DNA of 64,000 nt from Rhizobium etli 8C-3. Lineage in GTDB: Bacteria; Pseudomonadota; Alphaproteobacteria; Rhizobiales; Rhizobiaceae. The translations under genes and the position numbers were made by a program. Where the stretch lies: the NCBI RefSeq assembly GCF_001908375.1, contig NZ_CP017241.1:2731001-2795000 (forward strand), given 5' to 3'. This document shows, one piece after another, positions 28,740 through 40,127 of this stretch (position 1 is the first letter of the stretch; each line of letters starts with the position of its first letter). The notes under the pieces are model-generated. The model saw nothing but the letters and a program-made list of their open reading frames with translations. It did not search any database and was not told the origin of the DNA.

Positions 28740-28986
28740 ATGCTCAAGTTCATGCTTTCGAGCACCTTTCTCGTCTCATTCTCAGCCCAGTCGGCATTCG
28801 CCGCGGTCGGTCCGCCAGATGACCTTGCCGTGCAAGCCTTCAAACCGGAGCCGCAGCTCAGATTGAGGAGGAGCACCGGGCCAAAGCATCGTCTGCAAGG
28901 ATGATCAGAAAGCCGAGCGAACGCCATACATCGGCAATGCCGATATGATCGTTGCGTTCCTGCAAAAAGCCCGTCCAACAAGATAG
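28740..28986 (+). pseudogene. Small secreted protein, probably frameshifted
   Basis: ATG at 28740 follows GGAGG at ideal spacing and begins a signal peptide (MLKFMLSSTFLVSFSAQSAFA). The frame closes after 54 codons at 28904. In another frame, from about 28864 to 28986, a plausible continuation reads GQSIVCKDDQKAER then PYIGNADMIVAFLQKA with a stop. The two pieces together would make about 80 residues, suggesting a single frameshift near 28860. A short intact protein is the alternative. Confidence 0.4.
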
Positions 28987-29255
28987 GTCGGAAAAACCTG
29001 AAGAGAATCGCAATCGACGCCTGTTCCTTGAACGATTTGGCGAAGACGGGCCTTGGATTGTTATCTCCTTGCGTAATCGCAGCAAAATTCATAGAAAATT
29101 GGTCTGTGCCTTCCGAAGCCAAAAGTGGCCGGAAGGCGCGTTGACCGCACCGTAGCCGTCGTCGTTTGGCGCATCCCTTTGGTATGTTCACGAACGGTTT
29201 TCGTTGTCGCGGCAGTCATAGCGGGCCCAGAAGGCCCCACCCAAGGAGAACGAAA

Positions 29256-30362
29256 ATGAGTCTGAAGACTTTGACTGGCGCGACTCTCGTCGCATCGCTG
29301 GCCTTTGCGCCTTTTGCCCATGCCGACATCACCATCGGCTTGATCGCACCGCTGACCGGCCCCGTTGCCGCCTATGGCGATCAGGTGAAGAACGGCGCGC
29401 AGACCGCCGTTGAGGAGATCAACAAGAAAGGCGGCATCCTCGGCCAAAAGGTCGTGCTGAAGACTGCCGACGACGCGGGCGAGCCGAAGCAGGGTGTTTC
29501 CGCCGCAAACCAGCTCGTCGGCGAAGGCATCCGCTTCGTCGTCGGCCCGGTCACTTCCGGCGTCGCCATACCTGCTTCCGACGTGCTTGCCGAAAACGGC
29601 ATCCTCATGGTGACCCCGACGGCGACAGCACCGGATCTTACCAAGCGCGGCCTCACCAACGTGCTACGCACCTGCGGCCGAGACGACCAGCAGGCCGAAG
29701 TCGCTGGCAAATACGTGCTCAAGAACTTCAAGGACAAGCGCATCGCCATCGTCAACGACAAGGGTGCCTATGGCAAGGGCCTTGCCGACGCCTTCAAGGC
29801 AACGCTCAATGCCGGCGGTGTCACCGAGGTCATCAATGATGCGATCACCCCCGGCGATAAGGATTTCAGTGCACTCACGACCCGCCTCAAGGCTGAAAAT
29901 GTCGACGTAATCTACTTCGGCGGCTACCATCCGGAGGGTGGCTTGCTTGCCCGTCAGCTCGCCGACCTTTCCGTGAAGGCAACGATCATCGGCGGTGACG
30001 GCCTCTCCAACAGCGAATTCTGGAATATCGGCACGGAAGCTGCTGCAGGCACGGTTTTCACCAACGCGTCCGATGCGACGAAGAGCGCTGACTCCAAGGC
30101 AGCCTCCGACGCGCTTGCCGCCAAGAACATACCGGCCGAAGCCTTCACGCTGAATGCTTACGCGGCCGTCGAAGTCCTCAAGGCCGGCATTGAGAAGGCT
30201 GGCAGCGCCGAAGATTCCGAAGCTGTTGCCGCTGCCCTCAAGTCCGGCGAACCGATCGCAACCGCGATCGGCAAGCTCACCTATGGCGAAACTGGCGATC
30301 TCACCTCGCAGAGTTTTGCGCTCTACAAGTGGGAAGGCGGCAAGATCGTCGCCGCCGAATAA
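29256..30362 (+). CDS. Branched-chain amino-acid ABC transporter substrate-binding protein
   Basis: A 368-residue periplasmic protein with signal peptide (about 1-24, ending FAHA). The [23 protein letters not shown] opening and the central ATTR-like folds are those of LivK/BraC family receptors. ATG at 29256 follows AAGGAGAAC. No livHMGF genes are close, so it is either an orphan or works with a transporter elsewhere. A terminator follows. Confidence 0.93.
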   Translation: MSLKTLTGATLVASLAFAPFAHADITIGLIAPLTGPVAAYGDQVKNGAQTAVEEINKKGGILGQKVVLKTADDAGEPKQGVSAANQLVGEGIRFVVGPVTSGVAIPASDVLAENGILMVTPTATAPDLTKRGLTNVLRTCGRDDQQAEVAGKYVLKNFKDKRIAIVNDKGAYGKGLADAFKATLNAGGVTEVINDAITPGDKDFSALTTRLKAENVDVIYFGGYHPEGGLLARQLADLSVKATIIGGDGLSNSEFWNIGTEAAAGTVFTNASDATKSADSKAASDALAAKNIPAEAFTLNAYAAVEVLKAGIEKAGSAEDSEAVAAALKSGEPIATAIGKLTYGETGDLTSQSFALYKWEGGKIVAAE

Positions 30363-30387
30363 GGCCTGTCAGCCGGCATCAGAATGA

Positions 30388-30414
30388 CCGGGCGTCTTAT
30401 CGGCGCCCGGTTTT
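30388..30414 (+). terminator. Terminator of the binding-protein gene
   Basis: CCGGGCG pairs with CGCCCGG, followed by TTTTCATTTTT. It lies 25 bases after the stop codon. Confidence 0.85.
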
Positions 30415-30494
30415 CATTTTTGGAGCAGTCTCGCTTATAGCGCTTTGTCCGGCACTTCAGTTATAACGGACGGATAGCCAGAACGAGGATGCCC

Positions 30495-32192
30495 ATGACC
30501 ACCAAGCTCGAACGCCTCATCGACCAGGGCACAGGCCGACTGCCGGCCGACATCGTATTGAAAGGCGGACGCTTCTTCGACCTCGTGACCGGCGAGCTGG
30601 TCGAATCCGACATTGCCATCGGCAGCGATCGCATCGTTGGCACCTGCGGTACATATGAGGGAGAAACCGAGATCGTCATCTCCGGCAAGATCGTCGTTCC
30701 AGGTTTCATCGACACGCACCTCCACATTGAATCCTCGCTCGTCACGCCGCATGAGTTCGACCGCTGCGTACTGCCCTATGGCGTCACCACCGCCATCTGC
30801 GATCCGCACGAGATCGCCAATGTGCTCGGCACCGACGGTATCCAGTTCTTCCTCGATTCGGCGCTCGAAACGATCATGGATATCCGCGTCCAGCTCTCCT
30901 CCTGCGTGCCCGCCACACATCTTGAGACATCCGGGGCCGATCTGCCGATCGAGCGCCTCCTGCCCTTCCGAGGCCATCGCAAGGTCATCGGCCTTGCGGA
31001 ATTCATGAATTTCCCCGGCGTGATCCACAAGGACCCGGTCTGCATGGAAAAGCTCGAAGCGTTCCAGGGCAGCCATATCGACGGCCATGCGCCGTTGCTG
31101 CGCGGCATGAATCTCAACGGCTACCTTGCGGCCGGAATACGCACCGAGCATGAATGCACGACCGCAGCAGAGGCCCTCGAAAAGATCAGCAAGGGCATGC
31201 ACATCCTCGTGCGCGAAGGTTCGGTCTCGAAGGACCTGAAGGCCTTGATGCCGATCATCACCGAGCGTCTATCTCCCTATCTCGCCCTCTGCACCGACGA
31301 CCGCAATCCGCTCGATATCGCCGAGCAGGGCCATCTCGACTACATGATCCGCACCGCGATCGCGAGCGGTGTCGACCCGCTTGCGATCTACCGCGCCGCC
31401 TCGATTTCGGCCGCCCGCGCCTTCGGATTGACCGATCGCGGCCTCATCGCGCCTGGCTGGCGCGCCGATCTTGCCGTCATCGACAGCCTGGAGCGCTGCA
31501 AAGCCGAAATCGTCTTTTCTGCCGGCCGCCGCGTCACCGATGAACTCTTTGCCACCCGCAAGCCGGTCGCCCCAGTTGGCCTCGACAGCGTGAAGGCGCG
31601 ACCCGTCAACGCCGCTCATTTCGGCGTGCCGGCCACCGAAGGCGAGACGCCGGTCATCGGCGTCACCCCCGGCAAGATCATCACCGAATTTCGCCGGCAC
31701 CGCCTTCCGGCAAAGGGCAACCAGACCGGAATCGACCTCGAAAACGACATCATCAAGGTCGCAGTCATTGAGCGGCACGGCAAGAACGGCAACCACGCCA
31801 ACGGCTTCGTCCAGGGCTTTGGCCTGAAGAAAGGTGCGATCGCCTCCACCGTCGGCCATGACAGCCACAACATCTGTGTCGTCGGCGTCAGCGAGGACGA
31901 TATGGCATGCGCGGCCAACCGCCTCGGCGAGATCAAAGGTGGCTTCGTGGTCGTCGAGGACGGCAGGGTGACCGGCGAAATCGCCCTTCCCGTCGCCGGC
32001 TTGATGAGCCTCGAACCTTACGAAAAGGTCCGCGACACACTTCACCATCTCCGAAAGGCAGCCTACGCGCTGGGCGCCACGCTGGAAGAGCCCTTCCTTC
32101 AACTCGCATTCCTGCCGCTGCCCGTGATCCCGCACCTGAAGATTTCGGATCGGGGGATGGTGGACGTGGATCGGTTTGTGCTGATCGCGTGA
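30495..32192 (+). CDS. ade: Adenine deaminase
   Basis: 565 residues, converts adenine to hypoxanthine in purine salvage. Metal-binding motifs DTHLHIESS near 75-83 and [13 protein letters not shown] near 450 are family signatures. Start set at ATG 30495, because GAGG lies six bases upstream; the ATG at 30489 abuts the site too closely. It feeds the same purine pool that xdhAB at the right end could oxidise. A terminator follows. Confidence 0.95.
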   Translation: MTTKLERLIDQGTGRLPADIVLKGGRFFDLVTGELVESDIAIGSDRIVGTCGTYEGETEIVISGKIVVPGFIDTHLHIESSLVTPHEFDRCVLPYGVTTAICDPHEIANVLGTDGIQFFLDSALETIMDIRVQLSSCVPATHLETSGADLPIERLLPFRGHRKVIGLAEFMNFPGVIHKDPVCMEKLEAFQGSHIDGHAPLLRGMNLNGYLAAGIRTEHECTTAAEALEKISKGMHILVREGSVSKDLKALMPIITERLSPYLALCTDDRNPLDIAEQGHLDYMIRTAIASGVDPLAIYRAASISAARAFGLTDRGLIAPGWRADLAVIDSLERCKAEIVFSAGRRVTDELFATRKPVAPVGLDSVKARPVNAAHFGVPATEGETPVIGVTPGKIITEFRRHRLPAKGNQTGIDLENDIIKVAVIERHGKNGNHANGFVQGFGLKKGAIASTVGHDSHNICVVGVSEDDMACAANRLGEIKGGFVVVEDGRVTGEIALPVAGLMSLEPYEKVRDTLHHLRKAAYALGATLEEPFLQLAFLPLPVIPHLKISDRGMVDVDRFVLIA

Positions 32193-32243
32193 AAGTCCTG
32201 TCTGCAATCGGCCTGTGACTGCTGGAACGGATGGAAAATCCAT

Positions 32244-32263
32244 AAGCCGTTCGACGGCTTTTC
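32244..32263 (+). terminator. Terminator of ade
   Basis: AAGCCGT/ACGGCTT hairpin with a three-base loop and TTCT behind it. It lies about 50 bases past the stop codon. Confidence 0.7.
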
Positions 32264-32604
32264 TGCGTGGTGTGACGCTTTCAGGCGGAACGTTGGGGGA
32301 CAGGTCGAACGGATTCTGTCAGGGGAAAGCTTGGTCATCTTGCCGACAAAGCCCTCGCCGCCTTTCATGCGGGAAAGGCGTGCGAGCTGAAGTACCACGC
32401 AACCGCCGAAGTTCTTGAAGATATGGGATGGCTTACCGAAGTGAGGTTCGAAAATGTCCGACGGAACTCTTCTGCTTCAATCGGTCGATCCGCCTCTGTC
32501 TGCATTTTGAAAAACGCCCGCCGTTTCCGGTCGGCATGCGTCGGCTCCTCCTGGTAGCTTATGGCTTGCCGGGATGGCTCCAAGTCATCGGGCTCACACG
32601 CCGA
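32264..32604. other. Intergenic region between ade and aglA
   Basis: The plus strand holds an unstarted frame (about 32272-32540; LADKALAAFHAGKACELKYH) with gene-like composition but no start codon or recognised domain. It may be a decayed gene. No promoter or RNA was identified. Confidence 0.4.
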
Positions 32605-34281
32605 TTACGACATGCTGTTGAACCGGTCCGTGTGAGCACCGGCGACAACCCGACTGCAAAGCGCGCTTAGCGCTTCAAGATGTATCGCTTCCCTGCCGGC
32701 CAACCCGCCAGCGCCCGGCATATCGACGCGCTCGCCAAGCACCATTCCCACGGGCAATCTGAACTCGGCCGGCTTGCGGGTCAGGTTGAAGACGAAGAGC
32801 AGCTTCTCTCCATTCTTCTCACGCGTGAACGCCAGGAGATCCTGATTTGTACCGATGAATTCCATATCGCCGTCAAGCAAGGCTGGATGCCGCTTCCGGA
32901 ATTCCAGCGTTCGGCGATAATGCGTGAGTACCGAGTCTGCTTCGTCTTCCTGGGTATCGACGGAAAGGGCTGCCTGCTCGTAGGGAACCGGCAGCCAGCT
33001 TTTTTCTGCCGAGGTAAAGCCTGCATGCGCCTTGCCGGCCTCCCAGGGCATCGGCGTGCGGCATCCGTCGCGGCCCTTGAAGGCGGGCCAGAAGCGGATG
33101 CCGTAAGGATCGCGCAGATCCTCGAAGGCAAGGTCTGCTTCGGCAAGTCCCAGTTCTTCGCCCTGATAAAGGCAAATAGAGCCTCGCAGCGCCGCCAGCA
33201 CGGAGATTGCCAGCTTGGCGATCATCGGCCGCTCCTCCTCGGCTTTTGCGAAACGGCTCACATGGCGCTTGACGTCATGGTTGGAGAAGGCCCAGCACAC
33301 CCAGCCGTCGACAACGGTCTTTTGAAAGGTCTCGACGCAGTTGCGGATATGCGCGGCGGTGAAATCCGGTCCGAGCAGATCGAAGGTGTAGCACATGTGC
33401 AGCTTGTCGCCGCCGCTCGTATAGGCCGCGACAGTCTTCAGCGACCGCGCGCCGTCGCCGACCTCGCCGACCGTCGCTCGCGCTTCATATTGATTGAGCA
33501 GCGTGCGGAAGCGTTTCAGGAATTCGAGATTTTCCGGCTGCGTCTTGTCGTGGAGATGGTTCTGCATGCCGTAGGGGTTGCTGTCGGGCGCATCGAGACC
33601 GCCATCGCTCGTATCCGGCTCATGGGGCGGATTGTCGCGAAGCAGCTTGTCGCAGAAGTAATAGTTGACCGTGTCGAGCCGGAAGCCGTCGACGCCGCGG
33701 TCGAGCCAGAACTTCACGGTCTTCAGCACCGCATCCTGGACCTCCCTGTTGTGGAAGTTGAGGTCCGGCTGCGAGGTCAGGAAATTGTGCTGGTAATATT
33801 GGCGCCGCACGCCATCCCATTCCCAGCCCGGCCCACCGAAAATCGAAAGCCAGTTGTTCGGCGCCGTGCCGTCGCGCTTCGGGTCGGCCCAGACATACCA
33901 GTCCTCCTTGGGATTTGTGCGGCTCGATCGGCTTTCGACAAACCACGGATGCTGGTCGGACGTATGCGAGATCACCTGGTCGATGACGACTTTTAACCCC
34001 AGCGAATGGGCGACAGCCATCATCTCGTCGAAATCGTCGAGCGTCCCGAAGATGGGATCCACGTCGCAGTAGTCCGAGACGTCGTAGCCCATGTCAGCCA
34101 TCGGCGATTTGAAGAAGGGCGAGAGCCAGATCGCATCGACGCCGAGATTGGCGATATGCGGGAGGCGGCGGGTAATGCCCTTGAGGTCGCCGAGACCGTC
34201 ACTGTTCGTATCCTGGAACGACCGTGGATAAACCTGATAGATGACCGCCCCCCGCCACCACTCCGCTGCCTGCATCGCCAT
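32605..34281 (-). CDS. aglA: Alpha-glucosidase, GH13 family
   Basis: 558 residues of GH13 (oligo-1,6-glucosidase/alpha-glucosidase) type. The order is IYQVYPRSFQDTNSDGLGDL (about 12-31), GFRLDTVNYY with nucleophile Asp near 205, VGEVGD acid/base near 270, and SNHDVKR near 330. ATG at 34281 is chosen; a second ATG is two codons later. The last 20 residues (from about LSALCSRVVAG) do not resemble the usual C-terminal strand, so the end may have shifted. In S. meliloti aglA lies with the aglEFGK transporter genes; here it stands alone, divergent to opp. Confidence 0.9.
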   Translation of the reverse strand: MAMQAAEWWRGAVIYQVYPRSFQDTNSDGLGDLKGITRRLPHIANLGVDAIWLSPFFKSPMADMGYDVSDYCDVDPIFGTLDDFDEMMAVAHSLGLKVVIDQVISHTSDQHPWFVESRSSRTNPKEDWYVWADPKRDGTAPNNWLSIFGGPGWEWDGVRRQYYQHNFLTSQPDLNFHNREVQDAVLKTVKFWLDRGVDGFRLDTVNYYFCDKLLRDNPPHEPDTSDGGLDAPDSNPYGMQNHLHDKTQPENLEFLKRFRTLLNQYEARATVGEVGDGARSLKTVAAYTSGGDKLHMCYTFDLLGPDFTAAHIRNCVETFQKTVVDGWVCWAFSNHDVKRHVSRFAKAEEERPMIAKLAISVLAALRGSICLYQGEELGLAEADLAFEDLRDPYGIRFWPAFKGRDGCRTPMPWEAGKAHAGFTSAEKSWLPVPYEQAALSVDTQEDEADSVLTHYRRTLEFRKRHPALLDGDMEFIGTNQDLLAFTREKNGEKLLFVFNLTRKPAEFRLPVGMVLGERVDMPGAGGLAGREAIHLEALSALCSRVVAGAHTDRFNSMS

Positions 34282-34419
34282 TTGCCGGATTCTCCGCGCC
34301 ATTCGAAATGCGCACAGACTAAAGCCCGGAAAACAAAAAACAACTGCGACCGATGACCTCTTTTGAACGAGACGCACACAGCAAGGAAAACGGCGTATCC
34401 GGGCTTGTCCACACCTTGA

Positions 34420-34444
34420 GCAACCCTCCTTCATTGGGGGTTGC
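34420..34444. promoter_or_regulatory. Inverted repeat upstream of oppA
   Basis: GCAACCC pairs with GGGTTGC around 11 bases, in the gap between divergent aglA and oppA. It could be an operator or an RNA hairpin of either transcript. A regulator cannot be named. Confidence 0.4.
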
Positions 34445-34551
34445 AACGCCAAACCTTTGCGATAAGGTGCGCATTGACTTGCACGTAACAGGTCAAAGAC
34501 CGGGAACAAACGACTAATAATAGGCAAAAAAGCCTGGAAAGGTGGCCCAAT

Positions 34552-36132
34552 ATGACCCATACAACGAAAAAATTTCTAGCCTCAGCAATGCTCGGCACAT
34601 TGCTGGCTTTCTCGGCCCAAGCGGCCACGCTCAATATCCACAATGGCGGCGATCCGGCATCTCTCGATCCGCAAAAGCTCTCCGGCGACTGGGAGAATCG
34701 CATTGCCGGCGACATCTTCGAAGGACTCGTGGCTGAAGATGCCAAGCTCAACCCTATTCCGGGCCAGGCCCAAAGCTGGACCGTTTCGGATGACGGCAAA
34801 GTCTACACCTTCAAGCTGCGCGACGGCATCAAGTGGTCCGACGGCCAGCCGGTAACGGCCGAAGACTTCGTCTTCGCCTTCCAGCGCCTCATGGATCCTA
34901 AGAATGCAGCCGACTACGCCTATCTGCAGTTCACCATCAAGAATGCCGAAAAGATCAACAAGGGCGAGATCACCGATTTCAACCAGCTCGGCGTCAAGGC
35001 AATCGACGATAAGACGCTCGAGATCACGCTTGAAGCCCCGACACCGTATTTCATCGGCGCCTTGACTCACTACACCGCATACCCGCTGCCCAAACATGTC
35101 GTCGAAGCCAAGGGCGCAGACTGGGTCAAGATCGGAACCATCGTCACCAACGGCCCCTACAAGCCCGTCGAGTGGGTGCCTGGCTCGCACGTTACGACGG
35201 TCAAGAATGACCAATACTATGGTGTCAAAGATCTGAAGATAGACGGTGCGAAGTTCTTCGTGCTTGAAGACCAGGAAGCGGCGCTGAAGCGCTACCGCGC
35301 CGGCGAATTCGACATCCTTACCGACTTCCCGACCGATCAGTACGAATGGATGAAGAAGAACCTGCCCGGCCAGGCCCACGTGGCTCCGTTCTCGGGCCTC
35401 TATTACTACGTGATCAACTCGACCAAGCCGCCGTTCAGCGACAAGCGCGTCCGCCAGGCTCTTTCCATGGCAATCAATCGCGAAGTCATCGGCCCGCAGA
35501 TTCTCGGAACGGGCGAATTGCCCGCTTATTCCTGGGTGCCGCCGGGTACGGCCAACTACGGCGAGCCGGCCTATGTCTCGTGGAAAGACTTGCCCTACAG
35601 CGAGAAGGTCGTCGAAGCGAAGAAACTGCTCACGGAAGCAGGTTTCGGCCCTGATCGTCCACTAACGGCACAGCTCAAGTACAACACCAACGACAACCAC
35701 AAGCGCATCGCCGTGGCGATTGCCGCCATGTGGAAGCCGCTCGGCGTGAATATCGAACTCGTCAATGCCGAGACCAAGGTGCATTATGATCAGCTGAAAA
35801 GTGGCGAAGTGGAAATCGGCCGTGCCGGCTGGCTTGCCGATTACAACGATCCGGACAACTTCCTGAACCTGCTCGTTACCGGCGTTCAGATGAACTATGG
35901 CCGCTGGTCTAACCCCGAATACGACAAGCTGATCAAGGAAGGCAACGCGCAGACGGATCTGGCCAAGCGCGCCGAAATCTTCAAGAAGGCCGAGCAACTG
36001 GCGCTCGACGATTCCGCCGCCTTGCCGATCTACTACTACGTCTCGAAGAACGTCGTCTCGCCAAAGATCGAGGGCTTCGTCGACAATGTGCAGGACATCC
36101 ACCGTACGCGCTGGCTGTCGATGAAAGAGTAA
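34552..36132 (+). CDS. oppA: Oligopeptide ABC transporter substrate-binding protein
   Basis: 526 residues with a signal peptide (about 1-24, ending SAQA). Features of the SBP family 5 (peptide/nickel): NGGDPASLDPQK, DGIKWSDGQPVTAEDFVFAF, and DILTDFPTDQYEW. It is the first gene of oppABCDF; a strong hairpin separates it from oppB. Substrate is peptide by family; the adjacency to an alpha-glucosidase does not change this. Confidence 0.92.
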   Translation: MTHTTKKFLASAMLGTLLAFSAQAATLNIHNGGDPASLDPQKLSGDWENRIAGDIFEGLVAEDAKLNPIPGQAQSWTVSDDGKVYTFKLRDGIKWSDGQPVTAEDFVFAFQRLMDPKNAADYAYLQFTIKNAEKINKGEITDFNQLGVKAIDDKTLEITLEAPTPYFIGALTHYTAYPLPKHVVEAKGADWVKIGTIVTNGPYKPVEWVPGSHVTTVKNDQYYGVKDLKIDGAKFFVLEDQEAALKRYRAGEFDILTDFPTDQYEWMKKNLPGQAHVAPFSGLYYYVINSTKPPFSDKRVRQALSMAINREVIGPQILGTGELPAYSWVPPGTANYGEPAYVSWKDLPYSEKVVEAKKLLTEAGFGPDRPLTAQLKYNTNDNHKRIAVAIAAMWKPLGVNIELVNAETKVHYDQLKSGEVEIGRAGWLADYNDPDNFLNLLVTGVQMNYGRWSNPEYDKLIKEGNAQTDLAKRAEIFKKAEQLALDDSAALPIYYYVSKNVVSPKIEGFVDNVQDIHRTRWLSMKE

Positions 36133-36139
36133 GGAAAAC

Positions 36140-36166
36140 GGCCCTTCCCGCACTGCGGGAAGGGCC
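36140..36166 (+). promoter_or_regulatory. Intercistronic hairpin between oppA and oppB
   Basis: GGCCCTTCCCGC and GCGGGAAGGGCC form 12 perfect pairs with a three-base loop and no T-run. It probably protects the oppA message from 3' decay, giving excess binding protein. Confidence 0.75.
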
Positions 36167-36177
36167 GGCCCACGATC

Positions 36178-37101
36178 ATGATCAAATATGCACTCCGTCG
36201 ATTGCTGTCGACGATCCCCGTTCTCTGGATCGCCGTCACAGCCTGCTTTTTCGTTTTGCGCCTTGCCCCCGGCGGCCCCTTCGATGGCGAAAGGCCATTG
36301 CCGCCGGTCATCATGAAGAACCTTGCCGCCCACTACAATCTGGATAAGCCGCTGATCCAGCAGTACATGATCTATGTCGGCGACCTGCTGAAAGGTGATC
36401 TTGGCCCGTCCTTCGCCAGCGAAGATTTCACTGTCGGGCAGCAGATCATGATCGGCCTGCCCTATACCTTCACCATCGGTACCGCCGCCTTCCTGCTCGC
36501 CATCCTTGTCGGGGTCACCGTAGGCTGTCTTGGGGCGCTTTACCAGAACAAGACGCCCGACTATATCCTGGGCGCACTCATTCTGATCGGCGTCGTGCTT
36601 CCCAACTTCCTGATCGCCCCGATCCTGCAGCTCGTTTTCGGCATCCGTCTCGGATGGCTTCCAGTCGGCGGCTGGGGTGACGGCTCCTTCAAGTTCCTCG
36701 TCATGCCGATCGTGGTTCTGGCGCTGCCGCATGCCGGCCGCATATCGCGCATCACCCGCGGCTCGATGATCGAGGTCATGAACCAGAACTTCATCCGGAC
36801 AGCCAAGGCAAAGGGCATCGGCCCACGCCTGACGGTCATGCGCCACGCACTGAAACCTGCCATGATGCCCGTGGTCTCCTATCTCGGACCGGCGGCAAGC
36901 TATCTTCTCACCGGCTCGCTTGTTGTCGAGAGCGTCTTCGGACTGCCCGGCATCGGCCGCTATTTCATCACTGCAGCGCTGAACCGCGACTACGGCATGG
37001 TTCTCGGAACGGTCATCTTCTACATGGTGCTGATCGTCTTCCTCAACCTTCTCGTCGACATCGCCTATGCGTGGCTCGATCCGAAAGTGAGAAACCGATG
37101 A
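36178..37101 (+). CDS. oppB: Oligopeptide ABC transporter permease B
   Basis: 307 residues with about six membrane segments. The EAA-type cytoplasmic loop MNQNFIRTAKAKGIGPRLTVMRHALKPA near 200-228 contacts the ATPases. N-terminus MIKYALRRLLSTIPVLW is typical for DppB/OppB. It starts 10 bases after the intercistronic hairpin, and its stop overlaps the start of oppC. Confidence 0.94.
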   Translation: MIKYALRRLLSTIPVLWIAVTACFFVLRLAPGGPFDGERPLPPVIMKNLAAHYNLDKPLIQQYMIYVGDLLKGDLGPSFASEDFTVGQQIMIGLPYTFTIGTAAFLLAILVGVTVGCLGALYQNKTPDYILGALILIGVVLPNFLIAPILQLVFGIRLGWLPVGGWGDGSFKFLVMPIVVLALPHAGRISRITRGSMIEVMNQNFIRTAKAKGIGPRLTVMRHALKPAMMPVVSYLGPAASYLLTGSLVVESVFGLPGIGRYFITAALNRDYGMVLGTVIFYMVLIVFLNLLVDIAYAWLDPKVRNR

Positions 37102-38015
37102 TCCTCAACCCCGCAAAACGCGAGCTGCTCGCTGCCGAGTTGCTGCAGGCCGAAGGCCTGGCGCCCGAAGGCCGATCGCTCACCAAGGATGCGCTTCGAC
37201 GCCTGGCCCGCAACAAGGCAAGCGTGATTTCCATCGCCGTGCTGGCGCTGCTCGTCCTCCTCGCCTTCCTCGGCCCTTATTTCATTCCCTTCAACTATGA
37301 AGATCCGGACTGGGCCGCCTTCCGCACACCTCCGGACTTTGCAAGCGGCCATTACTTCGGCACCGATCCGAATGGCCGCGACCTTCTCGCCCGCGTGCTT
37401 TACGGCACCCGTGTCTCGCTTGCCGTCGCGCTGACGGCAACCGTCGTCTCCGTCGTCATCGGCGTGCTCTACGGCGCAGTCTCCGGCTATATCGGCGGCA
37501 GGCTGGATTCGGTCATGATGCGTTTCGTCGATATCATGTATGCCCTGCCCTACATCCTGTTCGTCATCCTGCTGATGGTGATCTTCGGCCGTAACGTCTA
37601 TCTGCTTTTTGCCGCGATCGGGGCGCTGGAGTGGCTGACAATGGCCCGCATCGTGCGCGGCCAGACGCTGTCGATCAAGCAGCGCGAGTTCATCGAGGCT
37701 GCACGCGCCTCGGGACAGAGGCCCTTCAAGATCATCCTCAAGCACGTCATTCCGAACCTCGTCGGCCCGGTGGTCATCTTTGCGGCACTCACCGTTCCGG
37801 AAATTATCGCCACGGAAAGTTTCCTGTCCTATCTCGGCTTCGGCGTTCAGGAGCCTCTGACCTCGCTCGGCACGCTGATTGCCGAAGGTACCGATGCAAT
37901 GGAGAGCATGCCCTGGCTGCTGGTCTTTCCGGCGAGCTTCCTCGTCGCCCTGCTGCTCAGCCTGCTCTTCATCGGCGACGGTCTGCGCGACGCGTTCGAC
38001 CCGAAGGATCGCTAA
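37098..38015 (+). CDS. oppC: Oligopeptide ABC transporter permease C
   Basis: 305 residues. Starts at the ATGA junction with oppB. An N-terminal cytoplasmic stretch, then about six membrane segments; HYFGTDPNGRDLLARVLYG near 85-103 and the EAA-loop KQREFIEAARASGQRPFKIILKHVIPN near 195-221 are OppC/DppC signatures. A longer upstream extension was rejected because it would overlap oppB in another frame. oppD begins two bases after its stop. Confidence 0.94.
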   Translation: MILNPAKRELLAAELLQAEGLAPEGRSLTKDALRRLARNKASVISIAVLALLVLLAFLGPYFIPFNYEDPDWAAFRTPPDFASGHYFGTDPNGRDLLARVLYGTRVSLAVALTATVVSVVIGVLYGAVSGYIGGRLDSVMMRFVDIMYALPYILFVILLMVIFGRNVYLLFAAIGALEWLTMARIVRGQTLSIKQREFIEAARASGQRPFKIILKHVIPNLVGPVVIFAALTVPEIIATESFLSYLGFGVQEPLTSLGTLIAEGTDAMESMPWLLVFPASFLVALLLSLLFIGDGLRDAFDPKDR

Positions 38016-38017
38016 AG

Positions 38018-39002
38018 ATGACCGACAACCTTCTCGAACTCAAAGACTACTCGATCACCTTCGAAACGCCGGACGGCCAGGTGAAGGCCGTCTCCAACAT
38101 GAACCTGACGATCAAGCCCGGCGAACGCATCGCGATCGTCGGGGAGTCCGGCTCAGGCAAAAGCCAGACCTTCCTCGGCATCATGGGGTTGCTCGCCAAG
38201 AACGGCAAGACCAGCGGCCAGGCGCTGCTCGAAGGCAGGGATGTGCTGTCGCTGAAGCCAGGTGAACTCGATCAGGTGCGCGGCAAGGACATGGCCATGG
38301 TCTTCCAGGATCCCATGACCGCCTTGAATCCATCTCTCAAGATTTCGCGCCAACTGACGGAACAGCTTGAGGTTCATCGCGGTTTTACTGCGCGCGCAGC
38401 CTCTGCCGAAGCGCTCGACATGCTGAAACGGGTCGGCATCCCCGACCCCACGCGCCGCTTCAACCTCTATCCGCACGAGCTGTCGGGCGGCATGCGCCAG
38501 CGTATCGTCATTGCCATGGCACTGCTCACCAAGCCGAAGCTCCTGATTGCCGACGAGCCAACCACCGCGCTCGATGTCACCATCCAGGCGCAGATCCTCG
38601 ATCTCTTCAACGATCTGACGGCCGAGATGAACACGGCGCTCGCGATGATCACCCACGATCTTGGCGTCGTTGCCGGCCTCGCCGATCGCGTCGCGGTCAT
38701 GTATGCCGGCCGCATCGTCGAGGAAGCGCCGGTCGATCAGCTCTTTGAAAATCCGGCGCATCCCTATACGGCGGCGCTGCACGCGGCGATCCCGCGCCCC
38801 GACCAGGACGTCGACCAGCTCGTCGTCATTCCCGGTCGGCCGCCCAACCTGCAGCACCTGCCGAAGGGCTGCAACTTCTCGCCGCGCTGTCCGAAGGTAG
38901 AAGACGATTGCATCGATCGTCCGCCGCCGCTCGCAACGCTGGCACCGCACCATTGCGCAGCCTGCTTCCATCCCTTCCCGCGTATCGAGGAGCTTCTCAA
39001 TC

Positions 39003-39010
<8 letters not shown>
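38018..39010 (+). CDS. oppD: Oligopeptide ABC transporter ATP-binding protein D
   Basis: 330 residues. Walker A GESGSGKSQT near 41-50, signature LSGGMRQRIVIAMAL, Walker B LLIADEPTTALD, and a C-terminal cysteine cluster (CNFSPRCPKVEDDC) that in OppD/DppD proteins binds an iron-sulfur cluster. The ATG at 38018 is the start, consistent with the two-base gap from oppC. Overlaps oppF by eight bases. Confidence 0.95.
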
Positions 39011-39986
<976 letters not shown>

Positions 39987-40037
39987 TTCGCGTCCGCTCT
40001 GGGTCAGCTCGCGCGCAACACGCGCGTTGCCCAGCGC

Positions 40038-40076
40038 CTGCCCCGGGGCGGAACAATTTGCGCTCCGGGGCAGTTC
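40038..40076 (+). terminator. Terminator of the opp operon
   Basis: CTGCCCCGG pairs with CCGGGGCAG (nine pairs), followed by a weak TTCTCCCC. It lies about 50 bases after the oppF stop. Confidence 0.65.
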
Positions 40077-40127
40077 TCCCCTGACAAAAGCATGCGGGGT
40101 CACCGCAGGGCTCCAAGGAGGAGAAAA

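Larger units (their letters stand above)
28348..29255. other. Intergenic region of about 0.9 kb
   Basis: Apart from the palindrome at 28379-28401 and the small secreted-protein frame at 28740, I see no convincing gene. The last 90 bases carry the start of the following binding-protein gene's promoter. Frames elsewhere are short and lack domains. Confidence 0.6.
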
